A DNA stretch of 64,000 nt from Alsobacter soli (GCA_945883115.1 CAMCXA010000001.1:1-64000), one strand, 5' to 3'; shown: positions 9,925 to 19,428, counted from the stretch's first letter. Notes: generated by a model not told the origin, from the sequence alone. Translations and numbers: made by a program.

Positions 9925-10542
9925 TCAGGCGGAAACGTCCAGTCCTGCCGCGCCGGTTGGCTTCGGTCCACCCTTCGAGACGCCGACAAGCGCCGGACGC
10001 AACGGCCTGTCACCGATCACATATCCCGCCTGCACAACCTGTGTAACAGTCCCATGCGGCAGGCTCTCATCCGGAATCTCAAACATCGCCTGATGACGGT
10101 TCGGGTCAAAGCGTTCGCCCTTCGGCTCAAGCTTTTTGACGCCATGGCGCTCAAGCGTCTTCAGAAGATCACGCTCGGTGAGTTCAATACCTTCGATGAG
10201 CGCTTTAAACGGCCCGTCAGCCGCCGCCGCAACATCGGCTGGAACACTCTCCAGCCCGCGCCGCACATTATCCGCGACCGAGAGAACATCCCGCGCAAAA
10301 TTTGTCACCGCGTAGAGCCTGCTATCGGCAATTTCTTTTTCTGTCCGCCGGCGGAGATTTTCCATATCCGCAAGCGTTCGTAACGCCTTGTCTTTCAGGT
10401 TCGCATTTTCTGCATTCAGCGCTTCAATCAGAGCGTGAATCTCTGCTTCCGTCTTCTCGGAAGCGGGAGGTGCCGTTCCTGCTGCTTTATCGGTTGCAGG
10501 CGTCTCGGGCGCTGCCGAATTCTGGGTGTCTTCATTACTCAT
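9925..10542 (-). CDS. grpE: Nucleotide exchange factor GrpE
   Basis: Nucleotide exchange factor for DnaK, 205 residues. A low-complexity acidic/Ala/Thr N-terminus is followed by a long coiled coil (about residues 30-90, including [17 protein letters not shown]) and the C-terminal beta domain with [21 protein letters not shown] short variable tail rich in Pro and Gly ends it. It lies downstream of glnD on the same strand, with 124 bases between them. Confidence 0.97.
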   Translation of the reverse strand: MSNEDTQNSAAPETPATDKAAGTAPPASEKTEAEIHALIEALNAENANLKDKALRTLADMENLRRRTEKEIADSRLYAVTNFARDVLSVADNVRRGLESVPADVAAAADGPFKALIEGIELTERDLLKTLERHGVKKLEPKGERFDPNRHQAMFEIPDESLPHGTVTQVVQAGYVIGDRPLRPALVGVSKGGPKPTGAAGLDVSA

Positions 10543-10582
10543 GGTGGGGCAATCAATTCTCGTTGCTAATAGGGTAGGGCGG

Positions 10583-10611
10583 ATATCATGTCTCAGAGGT
10601 TAAAAATCAAG
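10583..10611 (-). promoter_or_regulatory. Weak candidate heat-shock promoter for grpE
   Basis: On the minus strand CTTG (10611-10608) is followed after 17 bases by CATGATAT (10590-10583). The -35 matches RpoH sites but the -10 departs from CYTATNT at several positions. The position, about 40 bases before grpE, and the gene identity make it worth noting. Confidence 0.3.
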
Positions 10612-10666
10612 GTAGTAGATTGCCTTTTGCGCATGATTTACGCAAAAAATCTGTCATTTTTCGATG

Positions 10667-13420
10667 TTAACCCTCGAACAGATCCAATAAATGCCGTTTG
10701 ATAGCTGCTTGCCTGCCGCCATTCACAACTTTCCCGCCTGTCAGATCCGTCACATAAAACACATCGACGACTTTCTCCCCGAAGGTTGCGATATGGGCCG
10801 ATGTGATATTGAGGTTCAGCTTTCCGAGCGCTGTTGTCACTTCATACAGCAAACCGGTCCGGTCCAGTCCCGAAATCTCGATCACGGTAAAACGGTTCGA
10901 GGCGGTATTGTCGATCACAACATCGGGGATGACGTGGAACGCCTTCGAGGAAGCAGTTCGGGAAGGAGCGCGCGCCGCAACCGCTTCCGCAATCCGGATT
11001 TCCCCCTTCAATGCCCGCTCGATCCCCGTCGCGATCTTGTTGGCCCGTCGCAGTTCATCCTCGTCACGATCAAACGCCCGCGACACGAAGATCGTATCAA
11101 GCGCCAAACCGTCAGCCGTCGTAAAAATCTGCGCGTCAACGATATTCGCGCCTGCCGCAGCGCAAGCACCTGTAATGATGGCAAGCAGGCGCGGATGATC
11201 GGGTGCCGCAACAGTCAACTCGGTAACCCCGCGAAAACTGTCCGTTGCCACTTCCGTTGACATGGTGCGCATGTCGCGTTCCGCCGCCAGCAAGAATTGC
11301 GCGTGCTTTACGCGGCGTGGCAGATCCACTTTCAGCCAATAGGCCGGATAATGCCGCGCCACATAGGCATCAAGTTCCGGATCAGACCAATTCGGCAGGG
11401 CACGGCGTAATTCATTCTGCGACCGTTGCACCCTTTGCTCGCGGTTGATCGCAGAATGCCCGCCCGCAAGCACTATCTCCGTTTCCCAGAACAAGGTTCT
11501 GAGTAACTGCCCTTTCCATCCGTTCCAGACCCCGGGCCCGACGGCGCGGATATCGCACACGGTAAGAATGAGCAGCATCCGCAAACGCTCCAGCGTTTGC
11601 ACTGTCGCAGCAAAGGCCTCGATCGTACTGGGGTCGGAAAGGTCGCGGCTCTGCGCAACCGTCGACATATCGAGATGATGCTCGATGAGCCACGCTACCG
11701 CCTCGGTCTCCACCTCGTTCAGGCCCAGCCGCGGGCACACTTTCATCGCAACTTTGGCCCCGGCAATCGAGTGATCCTCGGGGCGTCCCTTGGCCACGTC
11801 ATGCAGAAAAAGCGCGACATAGAGGATCCGCCGGTTTCTGATCATCGGCATGATTTCATGCGCGACAGGCAATTCTTCCGCATGCCGCCCCGCCTCGATT
11901 TCCGTCAACGCACCAATAGACCGGATCAGATGTTCGTCGACCGTATAATGATGATACATATTAAACTGCATCATCGCGACGACACGCCCGAATTCGGGAA
12001 TGAACCGCCCGAGCAGTCCCGCCTCGTTCATCCGGCGCAATACGATTTCCGGCGCGCCTTTCGATATCAATATCTCCACGAAAAGCCGGTTTGCCTCGGC
12101 ATCCGATCTGAGCTTCGCGTCGGCAAGCCGGAGAGACTGGGTCACAAGCCGCGTGGCATCCGGATGGATCGCACGGTTGAGAATGGCGGCAAAATGGAAC
12201 AACCTGACCAGATTGACCGGATCGGACGCAAACACATCCTTCCGCGCAACCGTGATACGCTCATTCTCGATCACGAAATCCTTCGATTGCGCGATGGCGT
12301 GGCTCTTGCGACGGAATCGCTGAACAAAACGATCCAGCATCGGCGTTGGCTTGGTGTGTTGGGCTTCGAGTGCAGCACACACAATCGCTGTTAGATCACC
12401 GACATCCTTCGCGATCAGAAAATACCGCTTCATGAACCGCTCTACGCCCGACAAGCCACCATGGCTTGCATAGCCGAGGCGCTCGGCAATCACCCGCTGC
12501 ACATCAAAGGAGAGCCGTTCTTCGGCCCGTCCCGTCACAAAATGCAACTGGCACCGCACACGCCACAGAAATTCCTCGCAATGATGAAAGAGCTTCTGTT
12601 CCTCAAGGCTGAAAACACCAACCTTGACGAGATCATCGACGTCCTTGACGCGATAGACATATTTCGTGATCCAGAACAACGTGTTGAGATCACGCAAACC
12701 ACCTTTGCCGTCCTTCACATTCGGCTCGACCAGATAACGCGACGATCCAGCCCTTGAAACGCGCGTCTCGCGTTCCGCAAGTTTGGCCGCTACGAACTCT
12801 GCGGCCGTACCGGCCACGATTTCCTTGTCAAACCGTGCCCGAAATTCGACAAACAGCCTTTTGTCCCCTGTCAGATAACGCGCTTCCAGCAAGGCCGTGC
12901 GGATCGTCATATCCACTTTGCCTTCCTTGATACATTCATCCACCGTTCGGACGGAATGCCCTACCTTGAGCTTTAGATCCCACAATGCATACAGAATCAC
13001 TTCGACAATACTTTCCGACCAAGGCGTTACCTTCGTCGGCAAGATGAACAGCAGGTCGATATCGGAGCCGGGCGCGAGCGTTCCCCGTCCATAGCCCCCA
13101 ACCGCCACAAGACTGAGCCGTTCCGACGTTGTCGGGTTGTCGGCACGATACAAATGCTTGATTGTTGCGTTGAAAAGCGCCCGAATAATTCCGTCCATTG
13201 TCTCGGAAAGCATCCGGACGCATGCCAACCCATCTTTTCCGGCAAGCAATTTGCGTTCGGCATCCGTCCGGGCCGTTGCGAGCCGGTCGCGCAGAATCGC
13301 CACCATCGCCTGCCGCTTCAGTCCTGTATCACCGGAGCCGGTCGCCGCCTTTTCCAACACTTCGGACAGCGGGTCAGGCGCCTCGTGAAGAACCTTTGCG
13401 GATTCGGAACCTTTTGACAT
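10667..13420 (-). CDS. glnD: Bifunctional [protein-PII] uridylyltransferase/uridylyl-removing enzyme
   Basis: The nitrogen-status sensor that uridylylates PII proteins when glutamine is low and removes UMP when it is high. It has 917 residues. The nucleotidyltransferase domain shows GGYGRGTLAPGSDIDLLFI at about residues 109-127. The HD domain has FLHDVAKGRPEDHS near residue 520. Two C-terminal ACT domains begin with TVAAPDHPRLLAII and VIEISGLDRTGLLYEV. All catalytic motifs appear intact, so both activities are expected. It is divergent from the sugar ABC operon. Confidence 0.97.
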   Translation of the reverse strand: MSKGSESAKVLHEAPDPLSEVLEKAATGSGDTGLKRQAMVAILRDRLATARTDAERKLLAGKDGLACVRMLSETMDGIIRALFNATIKHLYRADNPTTSERLSLVAVGGYGRGTLAPGSDIDLLFILPTKVTPWSESIVEVILYALWDLKLKVGHSVRTVDECIKEGKVDMTIRTALLEARYLTGDKRLFVEFRARFDKEIVAGTAAEFVAAKLAERETRVSRAGSSRYLVEPNVKDGKGGLRDLNTLFWITKYVYRVKDVDDLVKVGVFSLEEQKLFHHCEEFLWRVRCQLHFVTGRAEERLSFDVQRVIAERLGYASHGGLSGVERFMKRYFLIAKDVGDLTAIVCAALEAQHTKPTPMLDRFVQRFRRKSHAIAQSKDFVIENERITVARKDVFASDPVNLVRLFHFAAILNRAIHPDATRLVTQSLRLADAKLRSDAEANRLFVEILISKGAPEIVLRRMNEAGLLGRFIPEFGRVVAMMQFNMYHHYTVDEHLIRSIGALTEIEAGRHAEELPVAHEIMPMIRNRRILYVALFLHDVAKGRPEDHSIAGAKVAMKVCPRLGLNEVETEAVAWLIEHHLDMSTVAQSRDLSDPSTIEAFAATVQTLERLRMLLILTVCDIRAVGPGVWNGWKGQLLRTLFWETEIVLAGGHSAINREQRVQRSQNELRRALPNWSDPELDAYVARHYPAYWLKVDLPRRVKHAQFLLAAERDMRTMSTEVATDSFRGVTELTVAAPDHPRLLAIITGACAAAGANIVDAQIFTTADGLALDTIFVSRAFDRDEDELRRANKIATGIERALKGEIRIAEAVAARAPSRTASSKAFHVIPDVVIDNTASNRFTVIEISGLDRTGLLYEVTTALGKLNLNITSAHIATFGEKVVDVFYVTDLTGGKVVNGGRQAAIKRHLLDLFEG

Positions 13421-13496
13421 GAAAAACCTGAAAATTCGTAGAAAAAGGCATTATTTTTGACGTCGTCTTTATTCGCTTCAGTGAACTCATGGGTTT

Positions 13497-13583
13497 GATG
13501 CCAATTCTTCGTCAACTGGCATCAGATGAGGGTAACTCGATATGATTATTTTTTCACCTTGCAAATTGCAAAAGACTGGCATC
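13497..13583. promoter_or_regulatory. Repeated TGGCATC motif and TTGCAA dyad upstream of sugar ABC operon
   Basis: GATGCCA at 13497-13503 faces TGGCATC at 13517-13523, and a further ACTGGCATC at 13575-13583 repeats the one at 13515-13523. Between them lies the dyad TTGCAA-A-TTGCAA (13559-13571). All sit in the 189-base gap between glnD and the importer operon, where a sugar-responsive repressor could bind. No regulator gene is adjacent. Confidence 0.4.
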
Positions 13584-13609
13584 TATTGCCTGATATACGT
13601 GCGTAACGA

Positions 13610-14386
13610 ATGACAAAATCGTCCGCCTCGGGAGGAACTTCGCCGTTGCCAGTGCTTGAACTTCGTAACATTTCCAAGAATTTCGGCGCAATTCGTGCGC
13701 TGAACGGCGTCGATCTCTCACTGGATCCCGGCGAGGTGCTCGGGCTCATGGGTGATAACGGCGCTGGCAAGTCAACAATAGTCAAAATCATTGCCGGAAA
13801 CTTTTTGCCAACCGGAGGTGAAATCTTCGTCGATGGTGAGCACGTCCAGTTCAGCAAGCCACTAGATGCGCGCCAGAAGGGTATAGAAGTCGTCTATCAA
13901 GATTTGGCACTTTGCAACAATCTCACAGCCGCCGCAAACGTGTTCCTTGGCCGAGAACTCAAGCGCGGCATCGGGCCGTTCCAGTTTCTCGATCATGCCC
14001 GGATGATCAAAAAGGCCGGCGAATTGTTCGTCGAACTGAAATCCGAAACCCGTCCGCGCGATCTTGTCGTGCAGATGTCCGGCGGCCAGCGTCAGGCAGT
14101 CGCAATTGCCCGCACACGCCTCACCGAACCCAAAGTTGTGCTCATGGATGAGCCGACGGCGGCGATCAGCGTGCGTCAGGTCGCGGAAGTGTTGGATCTG
14201 ATCCGCCGCCTGCGGGATGCCGGCCATGCGGTCGTATTGATCAGCCATCGTATGCCGGACGTGTTTGCAGTTGCCGATCGTGTCGCCGTGATGCGCCGCG
14301 GCTCAAAAGTCGCCGACAAACTCATTTCTAAATCCTCGCCTGAAGAAGTAACGGGCCTGATCACGGGAGCCATCGATGTCGCTTGA
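13610..14386 (+). CDS. Sugar ABC transporter ATP-binding protein (FrcA-like)
   Basis: Single-domain ATPase of 258 residues of the CUT2 class. It has Walker A GDNGAGKST, the signature MSGGQRQAVAIART, Walker B VVLMDEPTAA and the switch histidine in LISHRMPD. A single ABC domain, rather than the tandem one of RbsA, matches the fructose-type FrcA subgroup of rhizobia. The exact sugar cannot be told. Its end overlaps the start of the permease gene by 11 bases. The gene order ATPase-permease-binding protein differs from the frcBCA order of Sinorhizobium. Confidence 0.85.
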   Translation: MTKSSASGGTSPLPVLELRNISKNFGAIRALNGVDLSLDPGEVLGLMGDNGAGKSTIVKIIAGNFLPTGGEIFVDGEHVQFSKPLDARQKGIEVVYQDLALCNNLTAAANVFLGRELKRGIGPFQFLDHARMIKKAGELFVELKSETRPRDLVVQMSGGQRQAVAIARTRLTEPKVVLMDEPTAAISVRQVAEVLDLIRRLRDAGHAVVLISHRMPDVFAVADRVAVMRRGSKVADKLISKSSPEEVTGLITGAIDVA

Positions 14387-15404
14387 TGCGCGCCAGGCCA
14401 AGCCAGCCGCGAGCGTCGCGGTCGAGTCTGTCCTTGGCAACAAGGAAAAGACCATTTTTCAGCGTCTGCTGTCCGCACAATCCTTCTGGGTGACCATCGC
14501 ACTCGGCGTGATGGTTGTCGTCATGAGCATTTTGCAACCCGAGGCCTTTTCCTCCTGGGACAATTTTTACAACATCACCCGCAATTTCGCCTTTGTCGGC
14601 ATTATAGCGCTCGGAATGACCGCCGTAATCATCACGGGCGGGATTGACCTGTCGGTGGGTTCGATCATCGGGTTTGTTGGCGTTGCCACGGGCGTGATGC
14701 TGCAGGCCGAATATTCGTGGTGGCTCTCGAGCCTTGTCGGCCTTTCTGCAGGTTTACTCGTCGGTCTCGTCAACGGCTATCTTGTCGCCTATCTCAATCT
14801 ATCGGCTTTCGTTGTCACGCTTGGAACTCTTTCAATCGCTCGTTCGTTGGCAATCGTTTTGTCCGGCAATAAAATGCTCTATGAATTCGGCCCCGACGCC
14901 GATATTTTCAACTGGATCGGTGGGGGCGATATTCTCACCATCGCCAATCCGGTTTGGTTGCTGGTGGTCTCGACAATCATTTTCGCGATTATCTTGAACC
15001 AGACGGCGTGGGGACGTTATCTCTACGCGATTGGCGGCAACGAGCAGGCGGCGCAGGCGACAGGTGTTCCGGTGCAGCGCATCAAACTTCAGGCCTATCT
15101 CCTCTGCGCGTTCATGACAGCCATCGCCGCCGTCATGCTGACCGGCTATAATGGCTCGGCGATCAACGCGAACGGGACGGGTTATGAGCTGCGCGTTATC
15201 GCTTCCACCGTCATCGGTGGTGCTAATCTCATGGGTGGATCGGGCGGTGCCTATGGGGCGTTCATCGGTGCTGCTCTCATTGAAGTTATTCGCAACAGCC
15301 TGATCATGGCGGGTGTGGATTCGAATTGGCAGGGAACCTTCGTCGGTTCCTTCATCATTCTTGCGGTTCTGCTCGAGCAGGTCCGTGGGCGACGGCGCGA
15401 CTGA
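14376..15404 (+). CDS. Sugar ABC transporter permease (FrcC/RbsC-like)
   Basis: CUT2-family membrane permease of 342 residues with about ten hydrophobic segments starting near residue 38. The family hallmark GGIDLSVGSIIGF is at about residues 87-99, and GGANLMGGSGG lies in the C-terminal part. It forms the channel with the preceding ATPase and the following binding protein. It overlaps the ATPase gene by 11 bases, which suggests coupled translation. Confidence 0.88.
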   Translation: MSLDARQAKPAASVAVESVLGNKEKTIFQRLLSAQSFWVTIALGVMVVVMSILQPEAFSSWDNFYNITRNFAFVGIIALGMTAVIITGGIDLSVGSIIGFVGVATGVMLQAEYSWWLSSLVGLSAGLLVGLVNGYLVAYLNLSAFVVTLGTLSIARSLAIVLSGNKMLYEFGPDADIFNWIGGGDILTIANPVWLLVVSTIIFAIILNQTAWGRYLYAIGGNEQAAQATGVPVQRIKLQAYLLCAFMTAIAAVMLTGYNGSAINANGTGYELRVIASTVIGGANLMGGSGGAYGAFIGAALIEVIRNSLIMAGVDSNWQGTFVGSFIILAVLLEQVRGRRRD

Positions 15405-15469
15405 TCTTGATGCCTTGGGGATCGGCGCTTTTTAAACAAACAGGCAACAACTCTTGGAGGAATATCACG

Positions 15470-16474
15470 ATGAAAAAGATTCTCCTGACATCCGCGATTG
15501 TCGCGGGCGCTCTGCTTGCCGGTATTGGTGCCGGTAATGCGCAAGCCAAAAAATATGTCTTCGCACTCGTGCCGAAGAACATGAACAACCCGTTCTTCGA
15601 TCAGGCTCTTGCAGGTTGCAAAAAGGCCGAGAAGGAAGCCAATGGCGCGTTCGAATGCCTCTACATCGGCCCGGGCGAGCACGGCGGCGGTGAAGAGCAG
15701 GTCCAGATCGTCCAAGATCTGATCGCGAAGAAGGTTGACGGCATCGCCGTTTCGCCATCCAACGCAGCTGCAATGGGCAAGGCGATTGAAAAGGCGAAGG
15801 CCGCCGGCATTCCTGTTCTCACATGGGATTCGGACCTTCTCGACAAGGGCCTTCGCGCTGCCTATGTCGGCACCTATAACTATGACATCGGTGTCAACAT
15901 CGCCAAGCAGGTTCAGGCAATCAAGCCAAAGGGCGGATCGATCTGCATCCAGTCCGGCGGCGCAGCTGCTGCAAACCACAATGAGCGTATGCAGGGTATC
16001 CGCGACACGCTCGCTGGCAAGAAGAGCGACAAGGCTCCAGGCGAGAAGCTGACCGGCCAGAATGGCTGGAAGGAAGCTGATGGCTGCCCTGTCTATACCA
16101 ATGACGACTTCCTCGTCGCCAACCAGCAGATGGCTGACATTCTCGGCAAGTATCCGAACCTTGACGCCTTCACGCCAACCGGCGGTTTCCCGCAGTTTGC
16201 GCCTGAAGCCTACAAGAAGATCGCTGAAAAGGTGAAGGACAAGATCGCGTCGAAGGCACTCGCCCTCGTCGTTGCCGACACCCTCCCTGTTCAGATCGAC
16301 TTCCTGAAGGCTGGCCTGTCATCAGGTCAGGTTGGTCAGCGTCCATTCGAAATGGGCTACAAGTCCATGTTCTTCATGATGGACCTCAAGGCAGGCAAGA
16401 CAGTCACCGACCCGACCTATACGGGCCTCGACAGCTGCACACCGGATAACGTCGCCACCTGCATTGGCGGCTAA
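15470..16474 (+). CDS. Periplasmic sugar-binding protein of ABC importer
   Basis: A 334-residue periplasmic binding protein of the ribose/galactose-binding family (Peripla_BP_4). The signal peptide covers about residues 1-25, ending near GAGNAQA. The mature part opens with KKYVFALVPKNMNNPFF, the usual first strand of sugar-binding proteins, and has DGIAVSPSN and IPVLTWDSD further on. The ATG at 15470 follows GGAGG at 15456-15460; the frame is open further upstream, but only through the end of the permease gene. A strong terminator follows, closing the three-gene operon. The ligand is unknown; fructose, ribose or a polyol are possible. Confidence 0.88.
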   Translation: MKKILLTSAIVAGALLAGIGAGNAQAKKYVFALVPKNMNNPFFDQALAGCKKAEKEANGAFECLYIGPGEHGGGEEQVQIVQDLIAKKVDGIAVSPSNAAAMGKAIEKAKAAGIPVLTWDSDLLDKGLRAAYVGTYNYDIGVNIAKQVQAIKPKGGSICIQSGGAAAANHNERMQGIRDTLAGKKSDKAPGEKLTGQNGWKEADGCPVYTNDDFLVANQQMADILGKYPNLDAFTPTGGFPQFAPEAYKKIAEKVKDKIASKALALVVADTLPVQIDFLKAGLSSGQVGQRPFEMGYKSMFFMMDLKAGKTVTDPTYTGLDSCTPDNVATCIGG

Positions 16475-16497
16475 TCGTTCTCTGCGACTTCGGAAAG

Positions 16498-16523
16498 GGC
16501 GGGAGCAATCCCGCCTTTTCTTT
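16498..16523 (+). terminator. Intrinsic terminator of sugar ABC operon
   Basis: A perfect seven-base-pair stem GGCGGGA (16498-16504) and TCCCGCC (16509-16515) with a GCAA tetraloop is followed by TTTTCTTTT. It lies 24 bases after the binding-protein stop. Confidence 0.88.
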
Positions 16524-16584
16524 TCAGTCATTCAACGAAAATTTATGTGATACACAGAATAATCAAAAGCGCATGATGTTTTGT

Positions 16585-16613
16585 TTGACATAAAGAACAA
16601 AACGGATTATTAA
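16585..16613 (+). promoter_or_regulatory. Sigma-70-type promoter of sulfonate ABC operon
   Basis: TTGACA at 16585-16590 and TATTAA at 16608-16613 are separated by 17 bases, in an AT-rich stretch. Transcription would start near 16620, leaving an untranslated leader of about 155 bases. Confidence 0.65.
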
Positions 16614-16619
16614 AAATAC

Positions 16620-16775
16620 AAGCGCCGATTTGAGCAACAGCTTGCTGGGCGCGACGATGCTGGATTTTCGGGTCTTGCATCAACAAATGCAGCTAAAGCG
16701 TCGTGTGCGGGATCACTCCCGCCTCATCGCCTCCCGCTGTCTTGGATCAACCTTTCCAACCCTTGGGGGACTATT
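16620..16775 (+). other. Structured leader before sulfonate ABC operon
   Basis: The gap 16475-16775 holds the previous terminator, the promoter and this leader. The leader contains hairpin TGCAT/ATGCA (about 16676-16691) and a perfect hairpin GCGGGA-TCAC-TCCCGC (16707-16722). No U-run follows the second one. I recognise no known riboswitch family in it, and no open reading frame of note. Confidence 0.35.
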
Positions 16776-17750
16776 ATGTCATTCTTCAATCGCCGCCATG
16801 CTTTGGCACTCATCGCTGCCGCCTCGCTTTCTCTCGCCGCACTCGAAACCCGAGCTGCTGATCCCGTCAAAGAAATCCGGATCGACTGGGCGACCTACAA
16901 TCCCGTCAGCCTAATCCTGAAAGATAAAGGACTTCTCGAAGAGGAGTTCAAAGCCGACGGCATTACCATTCGCTGGGTGCAGTCCGCCGGATCGAACAAG
17001 GCGCTCGAATTTCTGAACGCCGGTTCCCTTGATTTCGGATCAACCGCCGGTGCCGCCGCCCTCATCGGAAAAGTCAACGGCAACCCGATCAAATCGGTCT
17101 ATGTGTTTTCCCGGCCTGAATGGACGGCGCTTGTCACCAAATCCGACGACATCAAAACCGTCGCCGACCTCAAAGGCAAACGCATCGCCGTGACGCGCGG
17201 TACAGATCCGCACATCTTTCTCGTCCGCGCTTTGGCCGAAGCCAATCTCACCGAGAAGGACGTGAAACTCGTGCTCCTCCAACACGCCGATGGCCGTCTC
17301 GCGCTCGAGCGCGGCGATGTCGATGCATGGGCGGGTCTTGATCCGCTGATGGCGAGCGCCGAAGTCGAAGGCGGTGCCCGCCTGTTTTATCGCAAGGCGG
17401 CCGCCAATAGCTGGGGCATCCTGAATGTTCGCGAAGCTTTCGCAAATGACAATCCAGAGATCGTCAAACGCGTCATCAGCGCCTACGAGAAAGCCCGCAA
17501 ATTTGCCGTCCAAAATCCGAAGGCACTCTCCGACGCCTTGGTCGGCGTCACAAAGCTCCCGGAAACCGTCATCGCACGCCAATTGGAGCGCACCGAACTC
17601 ACGCATGGCCCCATTGGCGCGCCGCAAACCGAGACCATCACCGCAGCGGGCTTGGCCTTGCAGAATGCCGGTGTTCTGGATGCGGCAGTCGATATCAAGG
17701 CAACAGTTGCAAATCTGATCGAGCCGAAATATCTCGCGGTCCAGCCGTAA
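16776..17750 (+). CDS. Aliphatic sulfonate-type ABC transporter substrate-binding protein
   Basis: Periplasmic binding protein of 324 residues of the SsuA/TauA/NrtA class. The signal peptide is residues 1-28 (basic MSFFNRRH, hydrophobic core, cut near ETRAA). The mature protein starts with IRIDWATYNPVSLIL, and the family region FLNAGSLDFGSTAGAAAL lies at about residues 80-97. It feeds the following permease and ATPase. No SsuD or TauD oxygenase gene is in the cluster, so the ligand (sulfonate, taurine or another small organosulfur or nitrogen compound) is uncertain. Confidence 0.82.
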   Translation: MSFFNRRHALALIAAASLSLAALETRAADPVKEIRIDWATYNPVSLILKDKGLLEEEFKADGITIRWVQSAGSNKALEFLNAGSLDFGSTAGAAALIGKVNGNPIKSVYVFSRPEWTALVTKSDDIKTVADLKGKRIAVTRGTDPHIFLVRALAEANLTEKDVKLVLLQHADGRLALERGDVDAWAGLDPLMASAEVEGGARLFYRKAAANSWGILNVREAFANDNPEIVKRVISAYEKARKFAVQNPKALSDALVGVTKLPETVIARQLERTELTHGPIGAPQTETITAAGLALQNAGVLDAAVDIKATVANLIEPKYLAVQP

Positions 17751-17771
17751 CCGAAACGAGGATCGTTCCTC

Positions 17772-18608
17772 ATGAGCGTTCATATCAACACAGGAACGGA
17801 AGCTGCGCAAACTGTGCCCACGACAGTGCGCGCTTCCCGCTGGCCTGATCCCCGTGTCCTTGCCGGGGTCGGACTCCCGATAGTGATCGCGCTTCTGTGG
17901 GAACTCGCTGTGCGCGTCGGCCTGTCCGATGGGCGTCTCATGCCGCCACCCTCCAAAATCTATGCTGCGATGGCGGCGCTTGCGGTTAGCGGCGAACTTC
18001 AAGTCCATATTGCCGCCACGCTTGCGCGCGTCGGCGCCGGCTTCGCATTCGGTGCCATTGCGGGCACCCTTACAGGCGCGATTGCCGGCGGGTCGGAAAC
18101 CATTCGTCGTGTCATTGATCCCTCCCTTCAGGCACTCCGGGCGGTCCCCTCAATCGCATGGGTACCCCTGTTCATCCTTTGGCTCGGCATCTTCGAAACC
18201 TCGAAAATTGCCCTTATCGCCATCGGTGTCTTCTTCCCCGTATATCTCGGCGTCGCGTCTGCCATTATCGGTATTGATCGCAAACTGCTCGAGGTCGGTC
18301 GCATCTTTCGTCTTTCCCGGTTCCAAACCGCCCGTCGTATTCTGCTCCCCGCCGTTCTGCCCGTCTGGCTCACTGCCCTTCGCGCAGGCCTCGGATTGGG
18401 CTTCATGTTTGTGGTTGCCGCCGAAATCATGGGCGCGTCCGAAGGCCTCGGTTACCTCCTTGTCGACGGCCAACAAATGGGCCGCCCCGATCAGATTGTC
18501 GGTGCCATTATCGCCTTCGCCCTTCTGGGAAAATTAGCTGATACGCTTCTAGTTCTGCTGACGCGTCCGCTCTTGGTTTGGCAGGATACAGCGAGGGCAC
18601 AGCTATGA
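17772..18608 (+). CDS. Sulfonate-type ABC transporter permease (SsuC-like)
   Basis: A 278-residue permease of the BPD_transp_1 superfamily with about six hydrophobic segments. The EAA-type loop appears as LEVGRIFRLSRFQTARRILLPAVLP at about residues 175-199. The region RAVPSIAWVPLFILWLGI is typical of SsuC/TauC. Its stop overlaps the ATPase start (ATGA), so the two are translationally coupled. Confidence 0.88.
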   Translation: MSVHINTGTEAAQTVPTTVRASRWPDPRVLAGVGLPIVIALLWELAVRVGLSDGRLMPPPSKIYAAMAALAVSGELQVHIAATLARVGAGFAFGAIAGTLTGAIAGGSETIRRVIDPSLQALRAVPSIAWVPLFILWLGIFETSKIALIAIGVFFPVYLGVASAIIGIDRKLLEVGRIFRLSRFQTARRILLPAVLPVWLTALRAGLGLGFMFVVAAEIMGASEGLGYLLVDGQQMGRPDQIVGAIIAFALLGKLADTLLVLLTRPLLVWQDTARAQL

Positions 18609-19396
18609 GCGTTCTCGAAATCAAACATCTGGATAAAACCTATTCGGATGGCACCCGCGCTCTGTCCGATGTGTCGCTCGACGTCGGTGCAGGTGAAATT
18701 CTCGGCATTGTCGGCGGGTCAGGTTGTGGCAAAACAACCCTTTTGCGGCTTGTTGCCGGCCTCGATCTCCCGAGCGAGGGGTTTATCAGCGTCGGTGGCG
18801 AACGTATTTCCGGCCCGCATCCCGCTGTCGGCATTGTTTTTCAGGAGCCCCGTCTGCTGCCATGGCTGACCGTCGCGGACAATGTCGGCTTCGGGTTACA
18901 CCATCTGCCCGTAGCGGAGCGGATCAACCGCATCGCCAATGCACTGGAGCGTGTCGGCCTCGCCTCCTATGGAAAACGTTGGCCACGCGAACTTTCCGGT
19001 GGGCAGCAGCAACGTGTCGCCATTGCCCGCGCCTTTGTGGCGCGTCCGAAAGTCCTCTTGCTTGACGAGCCTTTTTCCGCGCTTGACGCCTTCACTCGAG
19101 CCAGTCTCCATGAGCATTTGCTCCTCTTATGGGAGCAGGACAAACCCACAATCGTCATGGTCACGCATGACGTGGAAGAATCCGTCACGCTTTCGGATCG
19201 GGTCGTCGTGATGAAGCCGCATCCCGGTCGCGTTTTCGAGACGATTTCAGTCACGCTGGAACGCCCGCGCGATCATCTCACGGCCCCGTTCGAGAAGGTA
19301 AAACGGCGTATTCATGCCACACTGGATCGGTCAATGCGGCCGGAAAACACGCCTCAAGCCCCACGAAAAAGCGACTCCGGCGCGCTTTGGTGGTAA
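18605..19396 (+). CDS. Sulfonate-type ABC transporter ATP-binding protein (SsuB-like)
   Basis: ATPase of 263 residues with Walker A GGSGCGKTT, signature ELSGGQQQRVAIARA, Walker B LLLDEPFSALD and switch histidine VTHDVEE. The Q-loop region is VFQEPRLLPWL, as in SsuB and TauB. I start it at ATG 18605, which overlaps the permease stop as ATGA; an upstream in-frame start at 18578 lies wholly inside the permease. It energises import of the ligand bound by the first gene product. Confidence 0.9.
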   Translation: MSVLEIKHLDKTYSDGTRALSDVSLDVGAGEILGIVGGSGCGKTTLLRLVAGLDLPSEGFISVGGERISGPHPAVGIVFQEPRLLPWLTVADNVGFGLHHLPVAERINRIANALERVGLASYGKRWPRELSGGQQQRVAIARAFVARPKVLLLDEPFSALDAFTRASLHEHLLLLWEQDKPTIVMVTHDVEESVTLSDRVVVMKPHPGRVFETISVTLERPRDHLTAPFEKVKRRIHATLDRSMRPENTPQAPRKSDSGALWW

Positions 19397-19428
19397 CCGG
19401 TACTCGCTTTCAACCCAAGGACACAACA

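Noticed and set aside
11597-12394. 265-residue frame opposite glnD
   Set aside because: It is antisense to the conserved HD region of GlnD and shows no recognisable domain.
13610-16474. Calling the sugar importer a fructose importer
   Set aside because: The ATPase is FrcA-like, but gene order differs and the binding protein alone does not tell the sugar.
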